From positions 45,526 through 109,525 of the forward strand of contig NZ_JAPLET010000016.1 of assembly GCF_026391055.1 (NCBI RefSeq): a stretch of DNA of 64,000 nt, written 5' to 3'. Shown one piece after another: positions 45,365-54,582 of this stretch (position 1 is the first letter of the stretch; each line of letters begins with the position of its first letter). A program made the translations under genes and the position numbers. The notes beneath the pieces were generated by a model. The model was not told the origin of the DNA. It did no database searches and saw only the letters and a list, made by a program, of their open reading frames with translations. The stretch is from Spirosoma sp. (GTDB lineage Bacteria; Bacteroidota; Bacteroidia; Cytophagales; Spirosomataceae).

Positions 45365-45392
45365 TGCCCGGCCATTCAAATATGGCCGGGCA
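45365..45392. terminator. Second hairpin after pdhB
   Basis: TGCCCGGCCAT (45365-45375) and its exact complement (45382-45392) enclose a 6-base loop. On the minus strand it is followed by four T residues. It lies between pdhB and the small gene at 45489. Confidence 0.6.
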
Positions 45393-45488
45393 AATCATTA
45401 TCGCGTAGTTGTAGGTAAAACTATAAGGCGATCTGAAAAGTTTACGCTTTGAAAAATAATCAAATAGTTTTTCGTATTATTGATATGT

Positions 45489-45848
45489 ATGAACGATTTG
45501 TCCGAAAAGACGCCCAAAAAAGCGATTCTTAAGCAGAGTGGCCGTATTATTTATGAAGTCACGGTCCAGCATGTTGGTACGTTAACGACATTACGTCAGC
45601 GGGAACCAACGGTCATTTTCTTTTCTAATCTCCGAAAAGCGGTGGATGCCATTACGGCTGAATTGGCGTTGAACAACTGGCCTTCCAAGGTCAACTATAC
45701 GGCGGTGTATCGGGGTGTAAAGCAACGGGAATTTTACAGTTGTGATTTCAACGTAGCGGGTGCCCGGGTTTTTCGGGTTAAGGTTGTTCCCCGCGTCCTC
45801 AACCCGGCTCTACCCCGCTTAGGCATTGATGAGAACCCCGCAAAATGA
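45489..45848 (+). CDS. Small basic protein of unknown function
   Basis: The 119-residue product is basic and soluble, with no signal peptide or membrane segment (MNDLSEKTPKKAILKQSGRI, NYTAVYRGVKQREFYSCDFN). The alternation of charged and hydrophobic residues suggests a small mixed alpha/beta fold. I do not recognise the family. The ATG at 45489 is chosen; an in-frame TTG nine bases upstream is less likely. It is convergent with nadC, and a 16-bp inverted repeat lies in the gap. Confidence 0.65.
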   Translation: MNDLSEKTPKKAILKQSGRIIYEVTVQHVGTLTTLRQREPTVIFFSNLRKAVDAITAELALNNWPSKVNYTAVYRGVKQREFYSCDFNVAGARVFRVKVVPRVLNPALPRLGIDENPAK

Positions 45849-45855
45849 GTGATGA

Positions 45856-45908
45856 TTATTCGTTAGTAGTTGTTTTATTACCTGCCACCATTAACTACTA
45901 ACGAATAA
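45856..45908. terminator. 16-bp perfect inverted repeat between convergent genes
   Basis: TTATTCGTTAGTAGTT (45856-45871) and its exact complement (45893-45908) sit between the small gene and nadC, 7 bases after the first stop. A bidirectional terminator is likely, although T-tracts are weak. Confidence 0.7.
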
Positions 45909-45925
45909 CCAATAAGCTTTCAAAA

Positions 45926-46759
45926 CTAATAAGCTTTCAAACTTAAATCCAGACTTTTGATCTGGTGGGTTAGCGCACCGGACGAAATATAATCGACGCC
46001 GGTTTCGGCGTAGGCCCGCAAATTAGTTTCGTCGATGCCCCCCGACGCTTCTGTCACAAAGCGACCGTTGATCAGGCGCACCATATCCCGAATCCCATCA
46101 GGAGCGAAGTTGTCCAACAGAATAACATCAACCTGCCCAACGCGGAGAACTTCCTCCACTTCGGCGCGATTTCGGGTTTCAACTTCAATGCGCAGCTTCC
46201 GGCCGGTTTCGCTCAAATAGGTAACGGCTTTGGTAATGGCCGCTTCGATGCTTCCGGCATAATCGACATGATTGTCTTTGATAAGAATCATGTCGTAAAG
46301 CCCAAACCGGTGATTTACGGCACCGCCAATCTTCGTGGCCATTTTCTCACAAATCCGAAAGTTGGGTGTGGTTTTGCGCGTATCCAGGAGTTTAGCCCGC
46401 GTTCCTTCCAGCAGGTTGACTAACTCGCGGGTATGCGTAGCGATGCCGCTCATCCGCTGCATGCAGTTCAGGACTAGGCGCTCGGCCGTCAGAATATTCC
46501 GAGCATTGCCGCTCACGGTCAGCACCACATCGCCGGGGCTGATGCTGGCCCCGTCGTGCAGGAGAATGTCTACCTCAAAAGTGGGGTCTACTTCGGCAAA
46601 TACGGCCTTCGCTACCTCAACGCCCGCCAGGATTCCCGTTTCTTTAACTAATAACCGGGCACGCTTTTGCGCATCGGCCGGAATAGTCGATAACGATGTA
46701 TGGTCGCCATCGCCGACATCCTCGGCAAGGGCTAACTGAATAAACTCGTGTAGATTCAT
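45926..46759 (-). CDS. nadC: Nicotinate-nucleotide pyrophosphorylase (carboxylating)
   Basis: NadC turns quinolinate and PRPP into nicotinate mononucleotide, the third step of de novo NAD synthesis. The 277-residue protein has EDVGDGDHTS, the ERLVLNCMQRMSGIATHT helix, DTRKTTPNFR, GGAVNHRFGLYDMILIKDNH, IEVETRNRAEVEE, VDVILLDNF and TEASGGIDETNL, all diagnostic. Together with NadA and NadB encoded 35 kb away, the window encodes the full route from aspartate, but the genes are not in one operon. Confidence 0.97.
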   Translation of the reverse strand: MNLHEFIQLALAEDVGDGDHTSLSTIPADAQKRARLLVKETGILAGVEVAKAVFAEVDPTFEVDILLHDGASISPGDVVLTVSGNARNILTAERLVLNCMQRMSGIATHTRELVNLLEGTRAKLLDTRKTTPNFRICEKMATKIGGAVNHRFGLYDMILIKDNHVDYAGSIEAAITKAVTYLSETGRKLRIEVETRNRAEVEEVLRVGQVDVILLDNFAPDGIRDMVRLINGRFVTEASGGIDETNLRAYAETGVDYISSGALTHQIKSLDLSLKAY

Positions 46760-46921
46760 AGATGCAAGGTAGCAGATTTTTTTCGACGGGTGGCTCTACT
46801 TTAGTTACGGTATTCCGCAGTTGCCCCGGCCAGAGATTAATTTAACGTTTGAAAATCCTGTTTCATAGTACTTGCATTCCATCAAAAATGGTACGAAATT
46901 TGTCATCCGCTAAGGAATAAT

Positions 46922-47305
46922 ATGAAGCAACCCCGTGTCATACAACGCTTTTCCAGTTTCGTGCTGGCGACCCTGCTGCTGTTTACGGCCGTTTGGGGGC
47001 ATGGCAACGTGACACAGGCTAAAGCACCCGTAACGCACAAAGCGGTTGCCGAACAGGCAAAATCGGGAAAAGCCACGGATTCACCATCGTCGGCAACGTT
47101 GAGTGCGGCTCAGTTCGAGGCCGTTGTTACCCCCGCCATTCAGTTGGGCGAGTCGGGTCAGAGTGCCTTCCTGCTGCCTGCTCCTGCGCTGCTCATTCTA
47201 ATGCTGCTGAGCGTTCCGCTGCTTCGTTTTTTTACTTTACCACATTTCTATTTCTCCTTTTTCAGGCATGTATTCGGGCATCATATAGCCACGAATGCAC
47301 CCTAG
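46922..47305 (+). CDS. Small membrane-anchored protein of unknown function
   Basis: The 127-residue product has a signal-like N-terminus (RFSSFVLATLLLFTAVWGHG), an Ala/Ser/Lys-rich middle (about 33-75) and a C-terminal hydrophobic helix (about 82-101) followed by an aromatic and His-rich tail (FFTLPHFYFSFFRHVFGHH). No family is recognised. It precedes secDF by 139 bases on the same strand and could be co-transcribed, but a link to secretion is only positional. Confidence 0.6.
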   Translation: MKQPRVIQRFSSFVLATLLLFTAVWGHGNVTQAKAPVTHKAVAEQAKSGKATDSPSSATLSAAQFEAVVTPAIQLGESGQSAFLLPAPALLILMLLSVPLLRFFTLPHFYFSFFRHVFGHHIATNAP

Positions 47306-47315
47306 TCTACTACAG

Positions 47316-47341
47316 ACAGGCCAATAACAGCCTATTGACCT
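47316..47341 (+). terminator. Small hairpin upstream of secDF
   Basis: CAGGCCAAT (47316-47324) and ATTGACCTG (47333-47341) pair except at one position. It lies just after the small membrane-protein gene. Support is weak. Confidence 0.35.
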
Positions 47342-47444
47342 GAACCCGCTGTTTATTTCCCGAAGCTATGCCCCAGTGCTGGCTCCATCTTTTTTTATCC
47401 CAGTAACTTATAGCCAAATCACGGGCAGCAGCCTGTGTAAACCA

Positions 47445-50400
47445 ATGCAAAACAGAACCGGAATTATCATTCTGACAGGCGTTATTGCAGCCATCTGCAT
47501 CTACTTCCTGTCGTTCACGTTTGTCTCTCGGGGCGTTAAAGCCGATGCCGAGGCTTACGCTACTAACAAACAGGGCGTAGTTGATCGCGACAAGAAGCAA
47601 CACTACCTCGACTCCCTCTGGAAGGAACCTATTTATCTGGGCAGCACGCTTCAGGAAGTTACCGAACGCGAACTCGGTCTTGGCCTTGACCTGCAAGGTG
47701 GTATGCACGTTGTGCTCGAAGTATCGCCTGCCGATATTCTTCGCAGCCTGTCGGGTAACAACCGCGACCCAAAATTCAACGAAGCACTGAAACTGGCCGT
47801 TGAAGATCAGAAAACAAGCAGTACCAGCTTTGTCGATCTGTTTGCTAGTGAGTTCAAGAAACTGGCTCCCGATACCAAACTTGCTTCTGTGTTTGCCACC
47901 AGTGCCAACCGCAGCAAGATCAACTTCCAATCGTCGGATACCGAAGTACGGAAGTTATTGAACGATGAAGTAAACGGTGCTACGACGCGGGCCTTCCAGA
48001 TCATCCAGGCGCGGGTCGATAAATTTGGGGTGGCTAACCCAAACATCCAGCGGTTGCCAGGTTCGGGCCGTATCCAGATTGAATTGCCGGGTGTTGATAA
48101 CCCCGAGCGTATCCGTCGTCTGTTGACAGGTGCTGCTAAACTTGAATTTACCGAGGTATACCGCCTGAACGAACTTGCGCCAGCAATTGAAGGCATGGGT
48201 GCGTATCTGCTCAGCCAGGAAGCCGCCCGTAAGGCCGCACTGAAAACAACGGCAACAACGCCAGCAACAGGTTCGGCAGCACAGGGTGCATCGAGCCTTG
48301 AGTCGCAACTGGCGCAGGGAAGCAAGAAAGATTCGACAGCGAAAAACGACACGGCAGCGGCTTCTGCTCAGGGCACCGCGCTGACGCAGTTATTCTTGCC
48401 CGTCGGCCAGGATCAACTGGGAGTTTACCTGAAAGATACTGCCCGGGCCAACGACGTTCTGAACGCACCTGAAGTGAAAGGTCTTTTCCCGGCCGATGCT
48501 TTTTTTGCCTGGGATCGTAAGACATTCAAAGCCACGGATGGTAAAGAAATTCTGCCCCTGTATTTCCTGAAGAAAGCCGGTGGACGCGCTCCTCTCGAAG
48601 GTGATGTGATTACAGAAGCGTCGAATGATTACGACGACCGTGGCCGTCCGGAGGTGACGATGAACATGAACCCCGAAGGTGCTCGTAAATGGAAGAACCT
48701 GACGGCTGCCAATGTAGGTCGCCCGGTGGCTATTCTGCTGGATAATCTGGTATATACTGCGCCAAACGTACAGAATGAAATCCCCAACGGTCGTTCGAGC
48801 ATCTCGGGTAACTTCACCGTAGAAGAAACCAAAGATATGGCCAACGTACTGAAGGCCGGTAAGCTACCTGCTCCGACCAACATCGTTGAAGAGAGCGTGG
48901 TGGGTGCCACCCTGGGTTCGGAAGCTGTAAGCGCCGGTGTTCTTTCGTCGATTATCGGTATTCTGCTGGTACTGGCCTTTGTGGTATTCTATTACAACCG
49001 TGCTGGTTTCATTGCCGACATCGCCCTGATCGTTAACCTGTTCTTCCTGATGGGCGTGATGGCCTCACTAGGAGCCGTCCTGACTATGCCGGGTATTGCC
49101 GGTATCGTACTGTCGATTGGTATGGCCGTTGATGCGAACGTACTGATTTTCGAACGTATCAAAGAAGAGCTGGAGCTAGGCAAGACGTTTAAGCTGGCGG
49201 TTTCTGATGGTTTTAAGAACGCACTGTCATCAATTATTGACTCCAACGTAACGACCTTCCTGACGGGTATCGTTCTGTTTATCTTCGGAACGGGTCTGAT
49301 TCTGGGCTTTGCCACTACGCTGATCATCGGTATTCTAACGTCTTTGTTTGCGGCTATTTTCATTACCCGCCTGTTGCTGGAATATTACATCCGCAATGGC
49401 AAGACGCTGTCGTTTAGTTCGACTTGGGCGAAGAATCTGTTTGCCGATTCTAACTTCGATTTCGTATCACGCCGGAAACTGTATTACACGGTTTCGTCGA
49501 TCATCATTGCAGCCGGTATTATCTCCGCTGTTTTCAAAGGATTTGGTCTTGGTGTTGACTTCAAGGGTGGCCGGTCGTATGTGATTCGTTTCGAGAAGAC
49601 TGTCAGTACAGAAGACGTGCGCAACTCGCTGGAAACCGTTTTAGGTGGCTCGCCTGAGGTGAAAACCTATGGTGGTACGGGTATCGGTGCCAATCAGGTG
49701 AAAGTAACGACGCCTTATCTGGTGGATGATAATTCGCAGGGTGCCGATAAGAAAGCCGAAGCGACCATTTATCAGGGCCTTAGCGCCATTAAAGGCAATC
49801 CGGCCAAGATTGAAAGTTCGCAGAAAGTTGGTCCGACCATCGCGTACGACTTGCTGACCTCGGCCCTTTGGTCGATCCTGCTGGCCGTAGCGGTAGTATT
49901 CGTGTACATCCTGATTCGCTTCAAGAAACTAGCTTTTGGTTATGGAGCGGTTGTTGCCATGTTCCACGACGTACTGATCATTCTGGCTATTTTCTCGATC
50001 TTTAATGGTCTGCTGCCTTTCTCACTAGATGTTGACCAGGCGTTTGTAGGTGCCCTGCTCACCATTATGGGTTACTCCATGAACGATACCGTTGTGGTTT
50101 TTGACCGGGTACGCGAGTATTTGGCCGAAAACAAAGGCAAGAAAGAATCCATTGCCACGATTATTAATAACGCCCTCAACAGTACCCTGAGCCGCACGGC
50201 CGTAACCGGTTTCTCAACCATTCTGGTATTGCTGGTGTTGTTCATCTTCGGTGGTGAAACCATCCGTGGTTTCTCGTTCGCCATGCTTATTGGGGTTGTG
50301 GTAGGTACCTATTCATCCTTGTTCGTAGCCACCCCGATTGTAGTTGATGCCCTGACCAACGCTCAGGAAAAGGAAGCGCTCACACCCACTATAGCCACTG

Positions 50401-50534
50401 CGGCTGATAAGAAAACCGGGTTCGATGCTATTCCTGCCGACTTCACAAGTGCAGCTCCGGCTACGCCCGAAGAGTTTACTGCCAAGAAGGAGAAGAAGGA
50501 CAAAAAACCGTTGATCCGCCCTTCACAGTCCTAA
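47445..50534 (+). CDS. secDF: Fused protein translocase subunit SecDF
   Basis: SecDF uses proton motive force to help pull proteins through SecYEG into the periplasm. The 1029-residue protein is a SecD-SecF fusion: an N-terminal helix, a large SecD periplasmic part (about 50-500, LGLGLDLQGGMHVVLEVSP, AFQIIQARVDKFGVANPNIQ), a first six-helix bundle with GMAVDANVLIFERIKEEL, then SecF with LGVDFKGGRSYVIRFE and MGYSMNDTVVVFDRVREYL. A Ser/Thr/Ala-rich insertion (about 265-305) lies in the SecD periplasmic domain. The ATG giving MQNRTGIIILTG is preferred to one 23 codons upstream. Confidence 0.97.
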   Translation: MQNRTGIIILTGVIAAICIYFLSFTFVSRGVKADAEAYATNKQGVVDRDKKQHYLDSLWKEPIYLGSTLQEVTERELGLGLDLQGGMHVVLEVSPADILRSLSGNNRDPKFNEALKLAVEDQKTSSTSFVDLFASEFKKLAPDTKLASVFATSANRSKINFQSSDTEVRKLLNDEVNGATTRAFQIIQARVDKFGVANPNIQRLPGSGRIQIELPGVDNPERIRRLLTGAAKLEFTEVYRLNELAPAIEGMGAYLLSQEAARKAALKTTATTPATGSAAQGASSLESQLAQGSKKDSTAKNDTAAASAQGTALTQLFLPVGQDQLGVYLKDTARANDVLNAPEVKGLFPADAFFAWDRKTFKATDGKEILPLYFLKKAGGRAPLEGDVITEASNDYDDRGRPEVTMNMNPEGARKWKNLTAANVGRPVAILLDNLVYTAPNVQNEIPNGRSSISGNFTVEETKDMANVLKAGKLPAPTNIVEESVVGATLGSEAVSAGVLSSIIGILLVLAFVVFYYNRAGFIADIALIVNLFFLMGVMASLGAVLTMPGIAGIVLSIGMAVDANVLIFERIKEELELGKTFKLAVSDGFKNALSSIIDSNVTTFLTGIVLFIFGTGLILGFATTLIIGILTSLFAAIFITRLLLEYYIRNGKTLSFSSTWAKNLFADSNFDFVSRRKLYYTVSSIIIAAGIISAVFKGFGLGVDFKGGRSYVIRFEKTVSTEDVRNSLETVLGGSPEVKTYGGTGIGANQVKVTTPYLVDDNSQGADKKAEATIYQGLSAIKGNPAKIESSQKVGPTIAYDLLTSALWSILLAVAVVFVYILIRFKKLAFGYGAVVAMFHDVLIILAIFSIFNGLLPFSLDVDQAFVGALLTIMGYSMNDTVVVFDRVREYLAENKGKKESIATIINNALNSTLSRTAVTGFSTILVLLVLFIFGGETIRGFSFAMLIGVVVGTYSSLFVATPIVVDALTNAQEKEALTPTIATAADKKTGFDAIPADFTSAAPATPEEFTAKKEKKDKKPLIRPSQS

Positions 50535-50540
50535 TTTAAA

Positions 50541-50620
50541 GAGTGAAAGAGCGAAAGAGTGAAAGAGCGAAATCTGGTTAACCGTTTTCTTCGCCCTTTC
50601 ACTCTTTCGCTCTTTCACTC
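50541..50620. repeat. 31-bp inverted repeat of GAGTGAAAGAGCGAAA units after secDF
   Basis: Arms 50541-50571 and 50590-50620 are complementary at 30 of 31 positions around an 18-base loop that contains GGTTAACC. Each arm is itself two tandem copies of GAGTGAAAGAGCGAAA. The element begins 6 bases after the secDF stop. It shares GAGCGAAAGAGTGA with the mlaE-mlaF repeat. Confidence 0.9.
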
Positions 50621-50699
50621 ATTATATTTCGTATATTTCGCCTAAATGCTTAAGATATTTCCCTGAACGACACAATCACCAAACTCTAATTAATCCTGC

Positions 50700-52202
50700 A
50701 TGGAAACCAAACTAAAACCTGTTGATACAAGTGTCTGGCGCAAAAAGCCTTTAGCGGCTTATGAGGCAGACATGAAAAAGAGCGAACTAAAACGCGTGCT
50801 AACACGCTGGGGATTAACCTCGCTGGGCATTGGCGCCGTTATTGGGGGCGGTATCTTCGTATTAACAGGTATTGCCGCTCATGACTGGGCAGGTCCGGCT
50901 CTTGCGTTGTCGTTTGTGCTGGCGGGTATAGCCTGTACATTTGCAGCCCTCTGTTATGCTGAGTTTGCGTCAATCCTGCCCGTAGAAGGGTCAGCCTATG
51001 CGTATTCGTACGGAACGGTCGGCGAAATCTTTGCCTGGCTCATCGGCTGGAATTTGATTCTTGAGTACATGATGGGGGCCACAACCGTGGCCGTAAGCTG
51101 GTCCGGTTATTTCGAAAAACTTCTTCACTTGTTCGGGATCAACCCACCTTTGTGGCTAATGAATGACCCCATTACAGCTCAGGAAAAAGCCGAAAAGCTG
51201 CGAGCTGCCGGCGAAGCTATTCCAGACTTTACATTTGCCTTCAACTTACCTGCTTTCCTGATTGTATTGGTGGTGACCTATATTCTGGTGCGGGGTATTA
51301 AAGAAGCGGCCAGTACCAACAATATTATCGTTATTGTGAAAGTGGCCGTAGTCATTTTTGTGATTGTTGTCGGTGCATTTTACGTCGACACAACCAACTG
51401 GGTACCATTCATACCCGATACAATTGTCGACAGTTCGGGTCAGCAGCATTACGGCTTCAATGGTATCGTGACAGCGGCCAGTATCGTGTTTTTCGCATAT
51501 ATCGGGTTCGATGCTGTTTCTACCCAGGCCGGAGAAGCAATCAACCCAAAGAAAGATGTACCGTTTGCTATTCTTGCTTCGCTTATTATCTGTACAATAC
51601 TCTACATTTTGGTTTCTCTGGTGCTGACGGGCATGGTACCGTTTAAAAGTCTCGACTTGAAAGCTCCTGTGGCACAGGCTTTTGCCGATAAAGGTTTAAC
51701 GTGGGCCGTTTACATTATCACTATTGCTGCTTTGGGTGGATTAACTTCCGTTATGCTGGTGATGATGCTCGGTCAAACCCGGGTATTCCTTGGCATGGCC
51801 AAGGATGGCCTGATTCCTCCAGGTCTGTTTGCGTCTATTCACCCACGCTTTAAAACCCCCTGGAAAAGCACAATTCTGGTCGGTTTGATTGTATCAATAG
51901 TTGCTGCCTTAACACCTATCGACAAAGTATCGGAGTTGACAAGTTCAGGAACTCTGCTGGCATTTGCTATGATCTGCGGAGCCGTCTGGTTGCTGCGGGT
52001 TCGGGAACCTAATTTAGAACGTCCTTATCGGACGCCGGTTTTACCGCTCATAGCCACCTTAGGTATTCTGGCAAACTTGTACTTAATGTATAACCTCAGG
52101 ACCGACACCAAAATTTCTTTTGTAATCTGGTGTGCTATTGGGCTGGTTGTGTATTTCACTTACAGCCGTAAGCATAGTCATCTGAATAAGCCTCAGGAAT
52201 AG
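50700..52202 (+). CDS. APC family amino-acid permease
   Basis: The 500-residue membrane protein has about 12-14 hydrophobic helices and the APC hallmarks GIGAVIGGGIFVLTG (about 49-63, the unwound TM1), CYAEFASILPVEGSAYAYSY, FFAYIGFDAVSTQAGEAINP and FLGMAKDGLIPPGLFASIHP. It is most like the cationic amino-acid transporter branch. The substrate is not certain. It is monocistronic, ending in a perfect palindrome. Confidence 0.92.
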   Translation: METKLKPVDTSVWRKKPLAAYEADMKKSELKRVLTRWGLTSLGIGAVIGGGIFVLTGIAAHDWAGPALALSFVLAGIACTFAALCYAEFASILPVEGSAYAYSYGTVGEIFAWLIGWNLILEYMMGATTVAVSWSGYFEKLLHLFGINPPLWLMNDPITAQEKAEKLRAAGEAIPDFTFAFNLPAFLIVLVVTYILVRGIKEAASTNNIIVIVKVAVVIFVIVVGAFYVDTTNWVPFIPDTIVDSSGQQHYGFNGIVTAASIVFFAYIGFDAVSTQAGEAINPKKDVPFAILASLIICTILYILVSLVLTGMVPFKSLDLKAPVAQAFADKGLTWAVYIITIAALGGLTSVMLVMMLGQTRVFLGMAKDGLIPPGLFASIHPRFKTPWKSTILVGLIVSIVAALTPIDKVSELTSSGTLLAFAMICGAVWLLRVREPNLERPYRTPVLPLIATLGILANLYLMYNLRTDTKISFVIWCAIGLVVYFTYSRKHSHLNKPQE

Positions 52203-52229
52203 GCTACCAGTCAGTTGAATTTTATACGT

Positions 52230-52275
52230 TAATGGAAATGCCCTTCGATGTTAACATCGAAGGGCATTTCCATTA
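52230..52275. terminator. 46-bp perfect palindrome after the permease gene
   Basis: Bases 52230-52252 and 52253-52275 are exact reverse complements with no spacer, centred on TGTTAACA. The half-site begins TAATGGAAATGCCCTTCGAT. It lies 27 bases after the permease stop and 20 bases before the next gene's minus-10 element. It is a terminator in effect, or a symmetric protein-binding site. Confidence 0.85.
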
Positions 52276-52295
52276 GTTGATAGATTAAACAAGTG

Positions 52296-52303
52296 TAGTT
52301 TTG
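52296..52303 (+). promoter_or_regulatory. Minus-10 element of the TauE gene, giving a near-leaderless message
   Basis: TAGTTTTG matches TAnnTTTG and ends 7 bases before the ATG at 52311, so transcription would begin at or next to the start codon. A TTG stands 16 bases upstream of the element, slightly closer than usual. Confidence 0.6.
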
Positions 52304-52310
52304 CCCCACA

Positions 52311-53117
52311 ATGAGTGAACAGGAGTTGTTTGGGTATGCATCGGCCATCGTGGTAGGCCTGGTAATTGGGCTGGCAGGTGGGGGCGGTTCCATACTGACC
52401 GTCCCCATTTTCGTGTATGTATTTCAGATACCCACCGTACTGGCTACCACCTATTCGCTGTTTGTGGTAGGGTCTACTTCACTGGTGGGTTCGGTGAACC
52501 ACATCTGGCATCGAAAGGTCGATTTGCGCGTAACGGCAGCGTTTGCGCTTCCGTCGTTTGTATCGGTTTACTTAAGTCGCCGGTTTCTGGTTCCGGCCCT
52601 CCCCGACCCGCTGTTTCAGTTCGAGCGGTTTGTCTTATCCAAAAGTGAGGCTATTCTGTACTTCTTTGCTATTGTAATGATTATTGCCGCCCGTGCCATG
52701 ATTAAAAACGACCGCCCGGAGCAGGGCGAAGCTGCCGATGGACGCCCACGCTACGGCAGTCTGGCCCTAGATGGATTAGCGGTTGGCTTATTAACGGGTA
52801 CAATTGGTGCCGGGGGCGGTTTTCTGATCGTGCCTCTGCTGGTACTCCTGGCCGGATTGCCTATGCCCAGAGCCGTGGCGACCTCTGTGCTGATTATCGC
52901 CGTCAATTCATTCGTCGGGTTTATGGGCGACATTCAGCATACACAGCCGGATTGGAATTTTCTGCTACCTTTCACCGGTTTATCCATTATCGGGATCTTC
53001 ATTGGTATGTACTCGGCTCAGTTTGTACCACCCGATAAACTCAGAAAAGGGTTTGGCTGGTTTGTCTTGGTCGTGGCGATTTACATGCTTATTCGGGAAA
53101 TATTATGCCGTGGATAA
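52311..53117 (+). CDS. TauE/SafE family sulfite or sulfonate exporter
   Basis: The 268-residue membrane protein has two half-repeats, each with a Gly-rich loop: VVGLVIGLAGGGGSILTVPIF (about 15-35) and VGLLTGTIGAGGGFLIVPLLV (about 157-178), typical of the TauE/SafE family. The next gene encodes a sulfur-handling metallo-beta-lactamase/rhodanese protein 64 bases downstream. Export of sulfite or thiosulfate made from persulfide oxidation is therefore the likely job, as inferred from this pairing. Confidence 0.88.
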   Translation: MSEQELFGYASAIVVGLVIGLAGGGGSILTVPIFVYVFQIPTVLATTYSLFVVGSTSLVGSVNHIWHRKVDLRVTAAFALPSFVSVYLSRRFLVPALPDPLFQFERFVLSKSEAILYFFAIVMIIAARAMIKNDRPEQGEAADGRPRYGSLALDGLAVGLLTGTIGAGGGFLIVPLLVLLAGLPMPRAVATSVLIIAVNSFVGFMGDIQHTQPDWNFLLPFTGLSIIGIFIGMYSAQFVPPDKLRKGFGWFVLVVAIYMLIREILCRG

Positions 53118-53181
53118 CCAGCCGCTGCCGTTACAATCCACAACTACAAAACAAAGCAGGGGCTGGCACCCGCATTACACT

Positions 53182-54582
53182 ATGATTATCGAACAACTGT
53201 ATACGGGCTGTCTGGCCCAGGGCGCTTATTATATCGAGAGTAACGGCGAAGCCGCCATCATTGACCCCCTCCGGGAAACATCGCCTTACATCCGGAAAAG
53301 CGATAAGGCGGGTGCCAAAATAAAGTATGTTTTCGAAACTCACTTCCACGCCGACTTTGTATCCGGTCATATCGACTTAGCCCAAAAGACAGGCGCTACA
53401 ATTGTGTACGGCCCGAATGCCAACACCACCTATGAGGCTTATCATGCCAAAGACGGCGAAACTTTCACCCTCGGGCATTTGACCATAAAAGTGCTGCATA
53501 CACCCGGTCACACACTCGAATCGACCACCTACCTGCTGATCGACGAAACCGGAAAAGACCACGCCATTTTTACTGGCGATACTCTGTTCATTGGCGATGT
53601 TGGCCGGCCAGATTTGGCCATTAAAGGTGATCTGACCGAACATGATCTGGCAGGTATGTTATACGACAGTCTTCAAACCAAGATCATGCCTCTTGCCGAC
53701 GATGTAATCGTTTACCCCGCACACGGGGCCGGGTCGGCCTGCGGCAAGAACATGAGTAAGGAAACAACCGACAGGCTGGGTAACCAGAAACGTTTTAACT
53801 ACGCGCTTCGCACTAAGTCTCGGGAGGAGTTCATTGAGAAAGTACTCGATGGCCTTACCACAGCACCTGCTTACTTTGCCGAAAATGCCCGGCTCAATAA
53901 AGAAGGTTATGAATCCATCGACCGCGTTTTACAGCGGGGTAGTCAGACCTTTTCGCCCGATGCCTTTGAAGCAGCCGTAAACGAAACCGGAGCATTGATT
54001 CTGGATGTACGGGAAGCGGCTGATTTTGCTAAAGGATTTATTCCAAATGCTATCAATATTGGCCTGAACGGGCAATTTGCTCCCTGGGTTGGTGCGTTGA
54101 TACCGGACTTAATGCAGCCTATTGCCCTTGTCGCGCCTGAGGGCCAGGAGGGCGAAACTGTTCTGCGTTTGGCGCGTGTTGGCTACGATAACTGCATCGG
54201 CTTTTTAGAAGGGGGCTTTTCGGCCTGGCAAAAGGCGGGGAAAGAAGTGGACCAGATCGACTCCATTCCGGCAGAGGAATTTGCCAGCCGGTGGCAGCAG
54301 AACCCCCATATACCGATTGTCGATGTACGAAAATCAACCGAGTTTGCCGCAGAACACGTTGCCGGAGCCAGCACTATTCCGTTGGACAACATCAACGACC
54401 ACATGGCCGACATACCACGTCATGAGCCGGTTTATGTGCATTGTGCCGGTGGATACCGCTCCATGGTGGCTAATTCCATTCTGAAAGCCCGTGGGTTCGA
54501 CAACGTTATAAATGTAGAAGGTGGACTAGCGGCTATTCGGAATACAGCCGTCACAGTGACAAGTGGTGTGTCTGTTCTATAA
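53182..54582 (+). CDS. Persulfide dioxygenase-like metallo-beta-lactamase with two rhodanese domains
   Basis: The 466-residue protein has an N-terminal MBL domain (about 1-250) with the ETHFHADFVSGH metal site (His 54, His 56, Asp 58), HTPGHT and TGDTLF, as in ETHE1/CstB-type persulfide dioxygenases. Two rhodanese domains follow (about 265-365 and 370-466). The first has no Cys where the active residue should be (VAPEGQEGE); the second has it in VHCAGGYRS. It likely oxidises glutathione or low-molecular-weight persulfides. The ATG at 53182 matches the family start; a long upstream extension would overlap tauE. Confidence 0.93.
   Translation: MIIEQLYTGCLAQGAYYIESNGEAAIIDPLRETSPYIRKSDKAGAKIKYVFETHFHADFVSGHIDLAQKTGATIVYGPNANTTYEAYHAKDGETFTLGHLTIKVLHTPGHTLESTTYLLIDETGKDHAIFTGDTLFIGDVGRPDLAIKGDLTEHDLAGMLYDSLQTKIMPLADDVIVYPAHGAGSACGKNMSKETTDRLGNQKRFNYALRTKSREEFIEKVLDGLTTAPAYFAENARLNKEGYESIDRVLQRGSQTFSPDAFEAAVNETGALILDVREAADFAKGFIPNAINIGLNGQFAPWVGALIPDLMQPIALVAPEGQEGETVLRLARVGYDNCIGFLEGGFSAWQKAGKEVDQIDSIPAEEFASRWQQNPHIPIVDVRKSTEFAAEHVAGASTIPLDNINDHMADIPRHEPVYVHCAGGYRSMVANSILKARGFDNVINVEGGLAAIRNTAVTVTSGVSVL

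Noticed and set aside
47310..47930. Open frame of 206 codons on the minus strand
   Set aside because: It is antisense to the start of secDF. The SecD sequence is clear there.
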